Both the position numbers and the translations under genes were made by a program. From NCBI RefSeq assembly GCF_029338195.1, contig NZ_CP119779.1, positions 744,001 to 808,000 on the forward strand: DNA of 64,000 nt, read 5' to 3'. Below, piece after piece: positions 1 through 8,984 of the stretch (positions are counted from its first letter, which is position 1; each line of letters begins with the position of its first letter). Source of the stretch: Haloarcula litorea. GTDB taxonomy: Archaea > Halobacteriota > Halobacteria > Halobacteriales > Haloarculaceae. The notes below the pieces were generated by a model. It was not told where the DNA came from, searched no databases, and worked only from the letters and a program-made list of their open reading frames with translations.

Positions 1-467
1 TCCCCGCGGTCGCGCTGCGCTACTTCACCGTCTACGGCCCGCGGATGCGGCCGAACATGGCCATCTCGAACTTCGTCTCTCGGTGTCTCGACGGCGAGCC
101 GCCGATCATCTACGGCGACGGGACCCAGACCCGGGACTTCACCTACATCGAGGACGTCGTCGAGGCGAACGTCACCCTGCTGGAGGAAGACGCCGCCGAC
201 GGCGAGGTCCTCAACGTCGGATCGACGGACAACATCGCGATCAAGGCGCTCGCCGAGGAGATCCGCGACCAGCTCGCGCCCGAACTGGAGTTGGTCTACG
301 AGGCGCGCCACGACGCCGACGCCGAGCACACCCACGCCGACACGACCAAAGCGGGGGAGCTGCTCGGGTACGACCCCGACCACACGATCCGGGAGGGGGT
401 CGGGAAGTTCGTGGAGTGGTACCGGGAGAACCGCGACTGGTACGAGCCGCTGGTCCGGGGTTCCTGA
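1..467 (+). CDS. NDP-sugar epimerase/dehydratase (SDR family), C-terminal part
   Basis: This is the C-terminal 154 codons of an extended short-chain dehydrogenase/reductase; the start lies before the window. The frame is open from base 3 and reads RYFTVYGPRMRP, the segment after the catalytic Tyr/Lys in UDP-glucose 4-epimerases and dTDP-glucose 4,6-dehydratases. It continues with IIYGDGTQTRDFTYIEDVV, the sugar-nucleotide-binding segment typical of this family. The enzyme would interconvert or dehydrate a nucleotide sugar in the cytoplasm. The sugar phosphotransferase and the glycan island downstream fit a role in precursor supply. The exact substrate cannot be told from the C-terminus. Confidence 0.9.
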   Translation, partial: PAVALRYFTVYGPRMRPNMAISNFVSRCLDGEPPIIYGDGTQTRDFTYIEDVVEANVTLLEEDAADGEVLNVGSTDNIAIKALAEEIRDQLAPELELVYEARHDADAEHTHADTTKAGELLGYDPDHTIREGVGKFVEWYRENRDWYEPLVRGS

Positions 468-590
468 CCGTCCGGGGCCGGGCACGCGACACGGCGCCAC
501 CGGTGACGGACGAGCACAGAACGGCTGGAGGCTGACCGCCGTCGGTAGCGAACGGAAGCCACATACCCCCGTCGGCCGTACCCGAGTCCG

Positions 591-1151
591 ATGTGGCCCT
601 GGGGACACGCCGCCGTCGGCTACCTCGTCTACTCGCTCGGCGTCCGGGCAGCCGGCCGGACGCCGCGGGACCGACCGGTGCTCGCGCTGGCGGTGGGCAC
701 CCAGTTCCCGGACCTCGTCGACAAGCCGCTGGGGTGGACGCTCGGCGTCCTGCCGGGCGGTCGGTCGCTGGCACACTCGCTGCTGACGCTGGCGGTGGTC
801 GGGGTCGTGCTGGCCGCGCTCGTGCGACGGCTCGGCGGCCGCGACGTCGCCGTGTCGTTCGTCGTCGGGGCAGTCAGTCACACGCTCGCCGACGGGGTCT
901 CGGCCGTCGTCGCCGGCGAGTACGGGCTGCTCACGTACCTGCTCTGGCCGGTGCTGGCGATGCCGGAGTACTCGACCGAGCCCAGTTTCGCCGCCCACCT
1001 CGCGACGCTCGGCCTGGACGGTGCGATGGCGGCGGAGCTGGCCCTCGTCGGCCTGGCCGTCGTCAGCTGGCAACTCGACGGCCGTCCGGGACTGGGCGCG
1101 CTCCGGGCGGTCGGGGACCGCTGGCGGTACTGGCGGTCGAGCGCCGAGTAG
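591..1151 (+). CDS. Membrane-bound metal-dependent hydrolase-like protein (YdjM/DUF457 type)
   Basis: This 186-residue protein begins MWPWGHAAVGYL. It carries paired His and Asp positions (GHAA near residue 6, FPDLVDKP near 45, LAHSLLT near 63, SHTLADG near 99), the pattern of the YdjM/LexA-binding membrane hydrolase family. Several hydrophobic segments predict four or five membrane helices. The biochemical role of the family is poorly known. The ATG has a plausible spacing after an AT-poor leader, and the gene precedes the sugar phosphotransferase on the same strand with a 76-bp gap. Family assignment is good; function is open. Confidence 0.75.
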   Translation: MWPWGHAAVGYLVYSLGVRAAGRTPRDRPVLALAVGTQFPDLVDKPLGWTLGVLPGGRSLAHSLLTLAVVGVVLAALVRRLGGRDVAVSFVVGAVSHTLADGVSAVVAGEYGLLTYLLWPVLAMPEYSTEPSFAAHLATLGLDGAMAAELALVGLAVVSWQLDGRPGLGALRAVGDRWRYWRSSAE

Positions 1152-1195
1152 TCGGCGCTCGACGCCGTTTTCACGGACGATAGCCGGGGCGGTGG

Positions 1196-1205
1196 ACTTA
1201 TTTTC
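1196..1205 (+). promoter_or_regulatory. Putative TATA box before the sugar phosphotransferase
   Basis: The stretch ggacttattttccg is the only A/T-rich hexamer in a G/C-rich spacer. It sits about 25-30 bases before the GTG/ATG start pair at 1225/1228, the spacing expected for a leaderless haloarchaeal transcript. Confidence 0.45.
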
Positions 1206-1227
1206 CGAGCTACGAGAGCGGTAGGTG

Positions 1228-2667
1228 ATGAGGTCCGGGTGGCGATACCGGCTGACCGCCGCAGTCGGGACGGTGGTGTGGACGACCGCCGCCGTCTCGC
1301 TGGCCTACCACCCGCTGGTCCAGGCGGGCGTCGGCCTGCTGCCGGTCGTCGGGGACCTCCCGATCGAGTCCGCCACCCGGCAGGAACTCCTGCTGGAGAT
1401 CGCCACCACGACGGCGGTCGTCGTCGCCGCCTTCGCGCCGCTGTACAAGCCCCAGCCGAGACGCATCCTCGACGTGTGGATGGCCGGGGTCAAGCGGACC
1501 GGCGTCGCCGTCCTGGCGCTGGCGACGGTCGGCTACTTCGACTACACCTACCAGCTCCCACGGTCGACGCTCATCGTCGCCGGAGCCACGCTCTGTACCT
1601 TCCTGCCGCTGTACTTCGTCGCCATCCGCCGGCGACCCGACAGCGGCGGCCGGACCGTCGTCGTCGGGGACTCGCCCGACCGGGTCGCGGACGTCCTCGA
1701 AGACGTCGAGGACGACGTGCTGGGCTACGTGGCTCCGTCGGTGAGTTCGGCCCGACAGCAAGACCGCCAGCTCCTCGCGGGAGCGACCGACGGCGGTCGG
1801 CCGGTCGGCCTGGCGGACGTGGACGTGCTGGGCGGCCTGCCGACGCTCGGAACGACGCTGGTCGACCACGACGTCGACACCGCCGTACTGGCGTTCGACC
1901 GCCCGGACAGGGCCGCCTTCTTCAGCGCGCTGACCGTCTGCCACGACCACGGCGTCACGGCGAAGGTCCACCGGGACTACGCCGACGCCGTCCTGACCCG
2001 CGACATCGGGACGGACCCGCTCGTCGAGGTGGACCTGAACCCGTGGGACGTCCAGGACCGCGTGTTCAAGCGTCTGTTCGACCTGACGTTCGCGGCGACC
2101 GCGCTGCTCGCGCTCTCGCCGGTCGTCCTGGCCGTCGCGGTCGCGATCAGACTCGACGACGGCGGCCCCGTGCTCTACCGACAGGAGCGGACCGCCACGC
2201 TCGGCGAGACGCTGACCGTCGCGAAGTTCCGGACGATGGTGCCCGACGCGGAGTCGGACTGCGGGGCGGTCGTCTCGCCGGCCGACGACGGCGGCGTCGA
2301 CGCACGCGTCACCCGCGTCGGCCGCGTCCTCAGACCCACCCACCTCGACGAGGTTCCCCAGCTGTGGACGGTCCTGCGCGGCGAGATGAGCGTCGTCGGC
2401 CCGCGGCCCGAGCGCCCGGAGCTCGACGCCGACATCGAGACCGACCTCCACGAGTGGCGGAGCCGCTGGTTCGTCAAGCCCGGGCTGACCGGCCTCGCAC
2501 AGATCCGTGACGTGACCGGCCACGAACCGCGGCGCAAGCTCCAGTGTGACATCGAGTACATCCGGAACCAGTCGGTGAGTTTCGACCTGAAGATCGTCGT
2601 CCGGCAGCTGTACCAGGTCGGGCAGGACGCGCTCCGAGTCCTCGACGGCACAGAGCGTCTCGGATAG
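1228..2667 (+). CDS. Polyprenyl-phosphate sugar-1-phosphate transferase (bacterial sugar transferase family)
   Basis: The protein is about 479 residues. Its N-terminal third has four or so membrane helices, its middle is a nucleotide-binding-like segment, and its last 200 residues are the catalytic sugar-transferase domain. Hallmarks are VFKRLFDLTFA, PVLYRQER, KFRTM, the active-site-region motif LDEVPQLWTVLRGEMSVVGP, and VKPGLTGLAQI. The family moves a sugar-1-phosphate from a nucleotide sugar to a membrane polyprenyl phosphate and so begins lipid-linked glycan synthesis. It lies just outside the glycan island and probably starts its product. GTG at 1225 directly precedes ATG at 1228; the ATG is preferred. 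Confidence 0.9.
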   Translation: MRSGWRYRLTAAVGTVVWTTAAVSLAYHPLVQAGVGLLPVVGDLPIESATRQELLLEIATTTAVVVAAFAPLYKPQPRRILDVWMAGVKRTGVAVLALATVGYFDYTYQLPRSTLIVAGATLCTFLPLYFVAIRRRPDSGGRTVVVGDSPDRVADVLEDVEDDVLGYVAPSVSSARQQDRQLLAGATDGGRPVGLADVDVLGGLPTLGTTLVDHDVDTAVLAFDRPDRAAFFSALTVCHDHGVTAKVHRDYADAVLTRDIGTDPLVEVDLNPWDVQDRVFKRLFDLTFAATALLALSPVVLAVAVAIRLDDGGPVLYRQERTATLGETLTVAKFRTMVPDAESDCGAVVSPADDGGVDARVTRVGRVLRPTHLDEVPQLWTVLRGEMSVVGPRPERPELDADIETDLHEWRSRWFVKPGLTGLAQIRDVTGHEPRRKLQCDIEYIRNQSVSFDLKIVVRQLYQVGQDALRVLDGTERLG

Positions 2668-2779
2668 CCGGGCAGTACACACCGTGGCGGACGCTACTCC
2701 CTGGGAGCCAGCCACGGGAACGACGCACCGGATGCCGATACGGCACCACTATGCCCCGCCGGCGCGTAGGAGGCTGCGG

Positions 2780-2971
2780 ATGGGCGTCACCATCGAGGGA
2801 CGGACGGGGCGAGCGCGCGTGTTCGAGGGAGTCGTCGTCCTCGTCCTGTTGGCGGCGTTCGAGCTGACGCAGGCGGGGACGAACTGGCTGGGAGTCGGGG
2901 CCGCCGCGACCGCGTTCGTCTGGCTCCGCCTCGCGATCGACTACCTTCGCCACCGCCTCCCGTACGGGTGA
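2780..2971 (+). CDS. Small two-helix membrane protein
   Basis: This 63-residue protein has a hydrophobic helix near residues 17-30 (FEGVVVLVLLAAFELT), a second near 35-50, and a basic tail (RHRLPYG). A longer reading frame starts at 2684, but the ATG at 2780 has a strong Shine-Dalgarno GGAGG at 2769-2773 and removes a non-haloarchaeal-looking Arg/His-rich leader. No family was recognised. It is the last gene before the decayed glmS fragment, with only 13 bases between stop codons. Confidence 0.55.
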   Translation: MGVTIEGRTGRARVFEGVVVLVLLAAFELTQAGTNWLGVGAAATAFVWLRLAIDYLRHRLPYG

Positions 2972-2984
2972 GAGCGGGCCGACC

Positions 2985-3155
2985 CTACTCCACGGTGACG
3001 CTCCTGGCGAGATTCCGCGGCTTGTCGATGTTCCGGCCCAGTATGTTCGCGACGTGGTACGAGACCAGCTGGAGGGGGGTTCGCAAGGGCGGCCGCCACC
3101 CGCTGGTGGGGCGCCGGAATCCAGCACGTGGTCGGCGTAGCGGGCGACGTCGCTC
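2985..3155 (-). pseudogene. Decayed 3' fragment of glmS
   Basis: On the minus strand the last 29 codons read [20 protein letters not shown] and onward to SVTVE-stop. This matches the C-terminus of the intact GlmS at 32028-33818 almost residue for residue (Ile for Lys, Leu for Met, Arg for Lys). Further upstream the homology continues in another frame ([11 protein letters not shown] against SDVERYADHVL), so at least one indel has broken it. By hand alignment the 3' 89 bases differ at about six positions. There is no start codon or isomerase body, so this is a remnant. It forms a direct repeat with the end of intact glmS 29 kb away. Confidence 0.9.
2985..3155. repeat. Left direct repeat (glmS 3' end)
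   Basis: This copy is 171 bases long. It matches 32028-32202 in the same orientation, nearly perfect over the first 89 bases and then interrupted by short indels. Similarity stops beyond 3155. Confidence 0.85.
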
Positions 3156-3385
3156 ACTGTACCATCCGGGAAGATGTCGGGAGTTCGTCGGCTGGTGTAT
3201 CAGTTGTAGTCTGCTCAGCTTCAACTCCGATTGAGATAGGCTCAGTATGATCGTAAAGTCCGAAGCTCGATTGCCGAATGGGTCCCCTGTCGGCGTCACC
3301 GTCGAATTGCGCTGTAGCCGACAGTTCGTGCCGGGGAGATGTCGCGTCTACCACTGGACACGCGGAGATACGTAAAGCGAATATA

Positions 3386-4666
3386 TCAAATTGATATTAC
3401 TTCGAGGCTGTTGTCGGCCCAATAACTCTCATCGATGGCGTTGACGGGATCGATGACTGTCTGACCATCGAGCTTCTCTGCAATCCAGGAGGGATCGATA
3501 TCGGCAAACTCAGTATGTGCGGCACCGAAGATTACCGCGTCAGCACCCTCAATCGCCTCTTCAAGTGAGACGAGATTAAGGGTCGAGTCGGTGGCACGCG
3601 GGTCGTGGATAGCCACTGAACAACTGTCACGACCCCCGTCGGTTAGTTGAGGGGTCGCCTCTTTTCTATTGTCGACAAGACGAGCGATCTCCAGTCCGGG
3701 ACTGTTCCGTGTATCACTGACGTTTCCTTTGTAGGTGATGCCGAGTACAGCGACCGTTTTGTCATCGAGTACGCCAACCTCTCTTTTCAATAATCTAATA
3801 ATGTGTCTCGGCATTCGGTTATTTATATCACGGGCCGTTTCAATCAGGACTGTCTCATCTGAGCCATCACACAGGAACAACGGGTCAACAGGGAGGCAGT
3901 GACCACCTACGCCGGGCCCGGGATCAAGGATATTTACACGCGGATGATTATTCGCGAGGTCGATGGCCGATCTGCTATCAATATTATATTCGGCTGCCAC
4001 AAGTGAGAGCGTGTTGGCGTATGCGATCTCAACGTCTCTGGCGGCATTTTGTGCCAGTTTTGCGAATTCTGCGGTCGTCGGATCAGGAGCAGCGTGAACT
4101 TCTCCACCCAGTATTGGTTCATAAAGTTCTCGGATGGCCGCAGTGGAGCGATCATCGATGCCGCCAATAATACGGTCGTTGTTCCGGAGTTCAGTTAGCG
4201 TGTTTCCCGGCATGATTGTTTCAGGGGTATAGCCGAGTCCGAACGCATCACCGTTTATTGTGCTCATATTCGAAAGAATGGGCTGCACGACCTCAACCGT
4301 CGTTCCGGGTGGAACCGTCGACTCCACGACGACTGTATCACCTTCCTGGAGGATACCCGATATGTTCTGAGCGGATGATCTGATATATGATAGATCGGCC
4401 TGTTCCTCGTTATCGTCGTAGGGTGTGGGAACACAGATTAGATGATAATCTGCTGGTTCGGGTTGTCGACTAGGTGTGAGTGAACCATCGAGCGCGTCCT
4501 GAATGTACGCCTCAAAATCAGATTCGCCGACTTCGGGCTCACCGAACTCCAGTTTTCCGATCAGCTCGTCGTCTGGATCAAAACCGATAACCTCGCGATC
4601 GTTGTTCGCAAACAGGGACGCGGTTGCCAGCCCAACGAAGCCAAGACCGTGGACGCAGATAGTCAT
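3386..4666 (-). CDS. UDP-sugar 6-dehydrogenase (UDP-glucose / UDP-N-acetylmannosamine type)
   Basis: This 426-residue protein has an N-terminal NAD Rossmann motif (VHGLGFVGLATA) and the family motif VESTVPPGTT near residue 115. The catalytic Cys lies in GVGGHCLPVDP near residue 260, followed by the C-terminal nucleotide-sugar binding domain (GITYKGNVSDTRNSP). It would oxidise the C6 hydroxyl of a UDP-hexose in two NAD-dependent steps to give a uronic acid donor. This suggests that the island's glycan is acidic. ATG at 4666 was chosen over an upstream TTG at 4675. It is the last minus-strand gene at the left end of the island and has no close partner. Whether the substrate is UDP-Glc or UDP-ManNAc is uncertain. 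Confidence 0.92.
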   Translation of the reverse strand: MTICVHGLGFVGLATASLFANNDREVIGFDPDDELIGKLEFGEPEVGESDFEAYIQDALDGSLTPSRQPEPADYHLICVPTPYDDNEEQADLSYIRSSAQNISGILQEGDTVVVESTVPPGTTVEVVQPILSNMSTINGDAFGLGYTPETIMPGNTLTELRNNDRIIGGIDDRSTAAIRELYEPILGGEVHAAPDPTTAEFAKLAQNAARDVEIAYANTLSLVAAEYNIDSRSAIDLANNHPRVNILDPGPGVGGHCLPVDPLFLCDGSDETVLIETARDINNRMPRHIIRLLKREVGVLDDKTVAVLGITYKGNVSDTRNSPGLEIARLVDNRKEATPQLTDGGRDSCSVAIHDPRATDSTLNLVSLEEAIEGADAVIFGAAHTEFADIDPSWIAEKLDGQTVIDPVNAIDESYWADNSLEVISI

Positions 4667-5598
4667 AGGATACAACTGTCCCGGACTTTCTGACCGGTAC
4701 AGACCTGACCAGTTGGAAATGATGGTTTCAGTGCCTGTAAATGGACAGTCTGTATTTCGAGCATCGCCTGAGAGGTGGGGGATATCAGACTTTGTTATGC
4801 AGAAGTTGTTTCGAATGTACAGATAGTCTGTATATTTCTACTGCCGCTTTGAATGTGGAGTAAGACCGGCTACGAGGCCGAGTTCATACCGAAGGTAAAC
4901 CTATCTGAGTTAGCTGACTAGAGTCCGGATGCATCTATCGGTCGAGTGTCGCTGCACCCCGTCTGACTCGAAAGCGGGCGACAGCTCTGCTGCCGGTAGG
5001 GTCGCTCCGCCTCAATAAGGACCACCTTCCGGCCTCAGGTCGTCTAATAACAGCAATCGACGACCGTCCAGTCCAGGGAGTCTCAACTTCACGTACTGAC
5101 GGACTCGCCGAATGAAGTCCGGCTACGAAGCAGCGCTGGGTATCAACGTAATCCTGTTCTCCCAGGCCGACACCGTATAGTTCTGCGGAACTTATCAATT
5201 CTCGTCTTGGAGCACTTTTCGATCCTAATCCACGAACATTCAAGTTATGTGATAGATATCGTGTGGACTCCGAATTACACAGCAGAACGTCTCTCGTCCC
5301 GTTTCTCGATTATGCCAACTGCTCCGAGCGATCGTTCGACGGTAGCTTCGCCCGTTGACCCCGACGCTGTCGACGGGTTCTGCTCAACTAGACAGTTTCT
5401 CGAAACCTCTCTTCTTGAGTTCTGGATGTCCTCTGTGCCGATTCGCGTATTGTATGGACGTTATTGTCATAACCTTTTATTTTATAATTTATAAATATAT
5501 ACCTGAAAATAGCTACCTAAAGTGGTGTGAGACGGGAACAGGCCATTTCTCACAGTATGCAGTAACTACTTATTGGCTGACACTGACGAGGAGAGGTT
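4667..5598. other. 932-base gap without a supported gene
   Basis: The gap holds only short frames with unlike composition and no recognisable domain. It includes an A/T run near 5475-5505 and a TATA-like sequence at 5566-5574. Around 4940-5200 it is G/C-rich and may hold a decayed coding fragment on the minus strand, but no family could be named. Confidence 0.5.
5566..5574 (+). promoter_or_regulatory. Putative TATA box before the sulfatase-like gene at 5599
   Basis: The sequence ctacttatt lies about 28 bases before the start. Unusually for this island a Shine-Dalgarno-like GAGGAGAGG also precedes the ATG at 5599. Confidence 0.4.
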
Positions 5599-7014
5599 AT
5601 GAGCGAGGCCCCGGTCAACGTCGTTTGGATAACGCTTGAGAGCGTTCGCGCAGCGAACGCGTCTGTGTGTGGATATGAGCGAGAAACGACACCGAATCTC
5701 CGTCGTATTGCCGAATCTGACGGTGGCGTGTCCTTCGAGAACTGTTTTTCGGGTTCGATATGGACGCCTGCTTCCAGTGCATCTCTTCTCACAGGTACAC
5801 ACCTGTTTGAGCACCGCGTCGGCTATGATGGGAAGGCGGAGGAACCGCTCCCATCAGAATTTGCTACGCTTCCAGGGTTACTCCGGGAGCGTGGTTACCG
5901 GACCGCTTGCCTCTCGCCGAACTCATATATCAGCGAGCCAACCGGTCTCGACAGGGGATTCGATAAGTTTCACCTCCTACTACAGCGGAAGGCACCGTTC
6001 GATGGGGAGACTGCCCTCCCGACTCTAAAGTATCTCCTCCGGTCACGAACGTATGGCCCTGGGTTTTCTTTGGATATCGACAAGCACAATCAGACCTATG
6101 TGATGCTCAAGACGCTCGAATCGTGGCTGGATTCGTTGGCGTCGGACCCTGCTCCGTTCTTCCTCTATGTCCACTGCCCGAATCCGCATCTTCCGTACAC
6201 ACCACCACAGAAGTGGATTGACAGCTTTACTGACGACATCACGCTCTCTCCGCGCGAGGCGCTCCAGCTCTCGCTGGACACATACGCTGATAGGGACCAG
6301 ATGATTGGGAGTATCGCCAACGGGTGCCAGTTCACCGGGGACGAATGGGCGGCGTTACGAGCGATGTACGACGCCGAGATCGCGTATGCCGACGAGTTTG
6401 TGGGTTCGCTGTTCGACCGGGTTCGAGAATTGGACACGGGGAATACAATATTCGTGGTTACCGGAGATCACGGAGATCTGTTCGGAGAGCGTGGTCTCCT
6501 GGGTCACAATCTCGTTCTCCACGACCATCTGACGAACGTCCCGCTAATCATCCACGGCTTGGAAGGGGTCGAACGCGCCAGCGACTCTATGGTACAACAC
6601 GTGGACATCACGCGAACTATAGCCGAGGCGCTCGGAGTCACTGACAAACAATTCAGCGGCGTCGACCTTCGTAACGGAGGACTGGAATACGCGATCAGTC
6701 AACGCGGCTTCGCACACTTTGATGAGTATTTGAATGCCAACCCGTCGTTCGACACGTCGCAGTTCCACAGTCAGCCGACGACTGCGCTCAGGTCTGACTC
6801 GTTCAAGTTTGTTAGGAGCGAGGACAAGTCGGCGCTTTACGAGCTGCCCGACGAGGATACCGACACCAGCGACGAGTACCCGGTTGTCCGCGATCGTTTC
6901 AACACCCGACTTGACGAGGCGCTCAATAGTATGACGTTCCGGGATGAGTCTGGCCGGGGCGCAGAATACACCGACGCGATGGAACAACAACTCTCGGATC
7001 TCGGTTACAAGTAG
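5599..7014 (+). CDS. Sulfatase / alkaline-phosphatase-superfamily enzyme, cytoplasmic type
   Basis: This 471-residue protein has the AP-superfamily layout. The first metal-ligand position is LES (E14) where Asp is usual. The candidate nucleophile is T56 in WTPASSASLLTG rather than the Cys/Ser of classical sulfatases. H192 and H197 lie in YVHCPNPHLPY, D290 and H291 in TGDHGDLFGE, and a further His at 303. There is no signal peptide or membrane helix, so it should act in the cytoplasm. It ends with LSDLGYK, a tail shared in form with the two other AP-superfamily genes of the island. Possible roles are removal of sulfate or phosphate, or phospho-group transfer onto a glycan precursor as in Thr-dependent LTA-synthase relatives. 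It converges with the heparinase-like gene, 32 bases apart. Confidence 0.85.
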   Translation: MSEAPVNVVWITLESVRAANASVCGYERETTPNLRRIAESDGGVSFENCFSGSIWTPASSASLLTGTHLFEHRVGYDGKAEEPLPSEFATLPGLLRERGYRTACLSPNSYISEPTGLDRGFDKFHLLLQRKAPFDGETALPTLKYLLRSRTYGPGFSLDIDKHNQTYVMLKTLESWLDSLASDPAPFFLYVHCPNPHLPYTPPQKWIDSFTDDITLSPREALQLSLDTYADRDQMIGSIANGCQFTGDEWAALRAMYDAEIAYADEFVGSLFDRVRELDTGNTIFVVTGDHGDLFGERGLLGHNLVLHDHLTNVPLIIHGLEGVERASDSMVQHVDITRTIAEALGVTDKQFSGVDLRNGGLEYAISQRGFAHFDEYLNANPSFDTSQFHSQPTTALRSDSFKFVRSEDKSALYELPDEDTDTSDEYPVVRDRFNTRLDEALNSMTFRDESGRGAEYTDAMEQQLSDLGYK

Positions 7015-7046
7015 CAAGTTCCAAGTTGAGCGGCCCTTCGTGCCAC

Positions 7047-8978
7047 TCACATCGGTAAGTCGGACAACGGCTCTATCTGACCGTCAACGGTCTCCACCGC
7101 TACCGGTAGACCGTCCTCAGTCTCGAGTTCGGCTCCCCCGCCACTGTCCGACGCAGTCAATAGGTAGCCGAGTGAAACAGGATGGTCTGTGGTCGGGTCT
7201 GCCCAGAGAGCGAACGTCGACCGCTCTTGCGCGATGCCAAACCGGGGATAGTACTCCTGGTTCTCAAGCGCGGTGTCGTCGAACGCTACGGCTCGTAGAC
7301 GCAGTGAACGTGGTGCTGATTCCGCAGTGTTCTCGATTGGTACCTCGATGCGACCGTCGGATATATCGCCCGTGACCGAGACATCTGGATGGAAATGGAG
7401 CCGGCTGGTGACCGGTGTCGTCTCGGTGTCCGGACCACCAACTCGGTCCCAGACCAGCCACCAATCGTCCCCGGCGATAAAGAACCGACGGTGCCAGTAG
7501 TCTGCTGGTGCCCTCCTGGCAGTTTCATAGTACCCCTCAAACACGTCAACCTCGCCATATCGCACGTCAACGTCGGGGTCGGTTCGAGCCCCCATTAGGT
7601 ATCGACCGCCGATCTCGATTGGATTTGATGTCCCGACCTGCACGGTGTTGTGTCCCTCAACCCCGCGTGCGTATTGGCGTCGGTTCCCCGCCGCATAGCT
7701 GTACGCGCCGGTGTCGGTAATCGTCCGTTGGCCACCGACCCAGAGGACGAAACTGAACAGGTCATTATGAGAGTGGCCCGGGAGGTGCGGAGGGCCGACC
7801 GCCCCCCCATCAACAAGCATTCGACCGGATCGGGTGTCGAGCCAACAGTATCCAGACGTCTCTGGGACCTCCTTACATTCGAGACGCACATCCGTCACAG
7901 GGACGCCGACTGCACTTGCGTAGTTTAGGCACGCGTCGAGCGGCAGCGCCTGTTCAAACACAGCGTCGTTGAAAAGCGGAATCCGATCGTCCGGTGGATG
8001 GATCGCCTGGAGGAACGCTGTCGTACGTCTGCTCGCGTCGCGCAACCAGTCCGGAACCGGTCTGTTACTGGCCGCCAGCAGCGTCCGCGACGCTAGTAGT
8101 CGCTCGGTCACTATCGCGTGGTACATCGGGCTCCGCTCAAAGTGACATCCGTCCGCGAGCAATTGTCGTTCTGTCGTACGTGAGAGAACGTCCTTACCTT
8201 GGTCGAGGAAATCCTGACCACTGTTGGGGAATAGGACGCCGGCACTGAGAAGCGCAGCACCGTTCTCAATTAGGTGGTTTCCACCGACACCCCACTCGAC
8301 GTTATCGGACAGAAACAGCGCGTTCTTGAATAGTTCTTCGAGGAGCGGGCGTAACGTGTCGTATGAGCCTGTTGTAGACTCCTCTGCCTCAGCTCCCTCC
8401 TTCCAGGCTGCGTATCTTGCCCATATCTGGATCCTGAGCGAGACGGCCCAAGGCGTCCACGTCTTCCGAAGGTAGCCCGGCTCCCCAATATGCGTGGTTG
8501 CTATCCAGTCGTCCAACCACGCGTCAAACGTCTTGACCACCCCCGGAGGTGCTTCACCTGGCCCCTCAAACCCCAGAACCGCCCACTTGAGTGGTTCAAA
8601 TGCGTATAATTTCAGCCGCCAGAGGGCCGGGACGTCGTCGAATCGAGTATCGAACCAATCTATCGCCTCGGCAGGCTGGACACGGATAGTCCGACCGATG
8701 AATTCCAGATCTCCGGCTGCCGCACGTCTTGCTCGCTCGCGGAACCGTTCGCGGGTGTCACTGGACAGGCTTGAGCGAATCTGTCTCAGATCAAACTCGA
8801 ACGGATCGAGATCCACCACAGGGGCTGATGGTACGTCTAGCTCGTAGCGACTGTCAAGAGCGATCGGGAGCCGGGAAAGCAGGGACTCTCGGAACTTCCG
8901 CTTTCCCATACCGGCGATCTGAGCGTGCTCCATTCGCGCCAGCGTGTGTCCGTACAATCGGAGCTTTTTCTCACACAT
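7047..8978 (-). CDS. Heparinase II/III-like (alginate-lyase fold) protein
   Basis: This 643-residue protein has an N-terminal alpha/alpha-barrel half and a C-terminal heparinase II/III beta-sandwich half. Recognisable segments are NVEWGVGGNHLIENG near residue 235, ERSPMYHAIVTERL near 290, and GHSHNDLFSFVLWVGGQRTI near 405, with the His/Asn/Asp pattern of this lyase family. These enzymes cleave uronic-acid polysaccharides by beta-elimination. No signal peptide is seen, so the protein is probably cytoplasmic. The preceding glycosyltransferase stops 6 bases upstream, indicating one transcript. Homologues often accompany a WbuB-like transferase in capsule loci, where they are linked to synthesis rather than feeding. 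Catalysis is inferred from family only. Confidence 0.85.
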   Translation of the reverse strand: MCEKKLRLYGHTLARMEHAQIAGMGKRKFRESLLSRLPIALDSRYELDVPSAPVVDLDPFEFDLRQIRSSLSSDTRERFRERARRAAAGDLEFIGRTIRVQPAEAIDWFDTRFDDVPALWRLKLYAFEPLKWAVLGFEGPGEAPPGVVKTFDAWLDDWIATTHIGEPGYLRKTWTPWAVSLRIQIWARYAAWKEGAEAEESTTGSYDTLRPLLEELFKNALFLSDNVEWGVGGNHLIENGAALLSAGVLFPNSGQDFLDQGKDVLSRTTERQLLADGCHFERSPMYHAIVTERLLASRTLLAASNRPVPDWLRDASRRTTAFLQAIHPPDDRIPLFNDAVFEQALPLDACLNYASAVGVPVTDVRLECKEVPETSGYCWLDTRSGRMLVDGGAVGPPHLPGHSHNDLFSFVLWVGGQRTITDTGAYSYAAGNRRQYARGVEGHNTVQVGTSNPIEIGGRYLMGARTDPDVDVRYGEVDVFEGYYETARRAPADYWHRRFFIAGDDWWLVWDRVGGPDTETTPVTSRLHFHPDVSVTGDISDGRIEVPIENTAESAPRSLRLRAVAFDDTALENQEYYPRFGIAQERSTFALWADPTTDHPVSLGYLLTASDSGGGAELETEDGLPVAVETVDGQIEPLSDLPM

Positions 8979-8984
8979 ATGTCG

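Noticed and set aside
1210-2715. 501-codon minus-strand frame opposite the sugar phosphotransferase
   Set aside because: It is an antisense shadow of high-G+C coding DNA: Arg/Asp/Val-biased composition and no domain, while the plus frame has all family motifs.
4935-5243. 102-codon minus-strand frame in the large gap
   Set aside because: Composition is mixed, no domain is seen and alternative frames look equally good. It could be a decayed gene but cannot be named.
5475-5505. A/T-rich run considered as a replication origin element
   Set aside because: There is no Cdc6/Orc1 gene nearby and no repeated origin-recognition box. It is more likely promoter-related.
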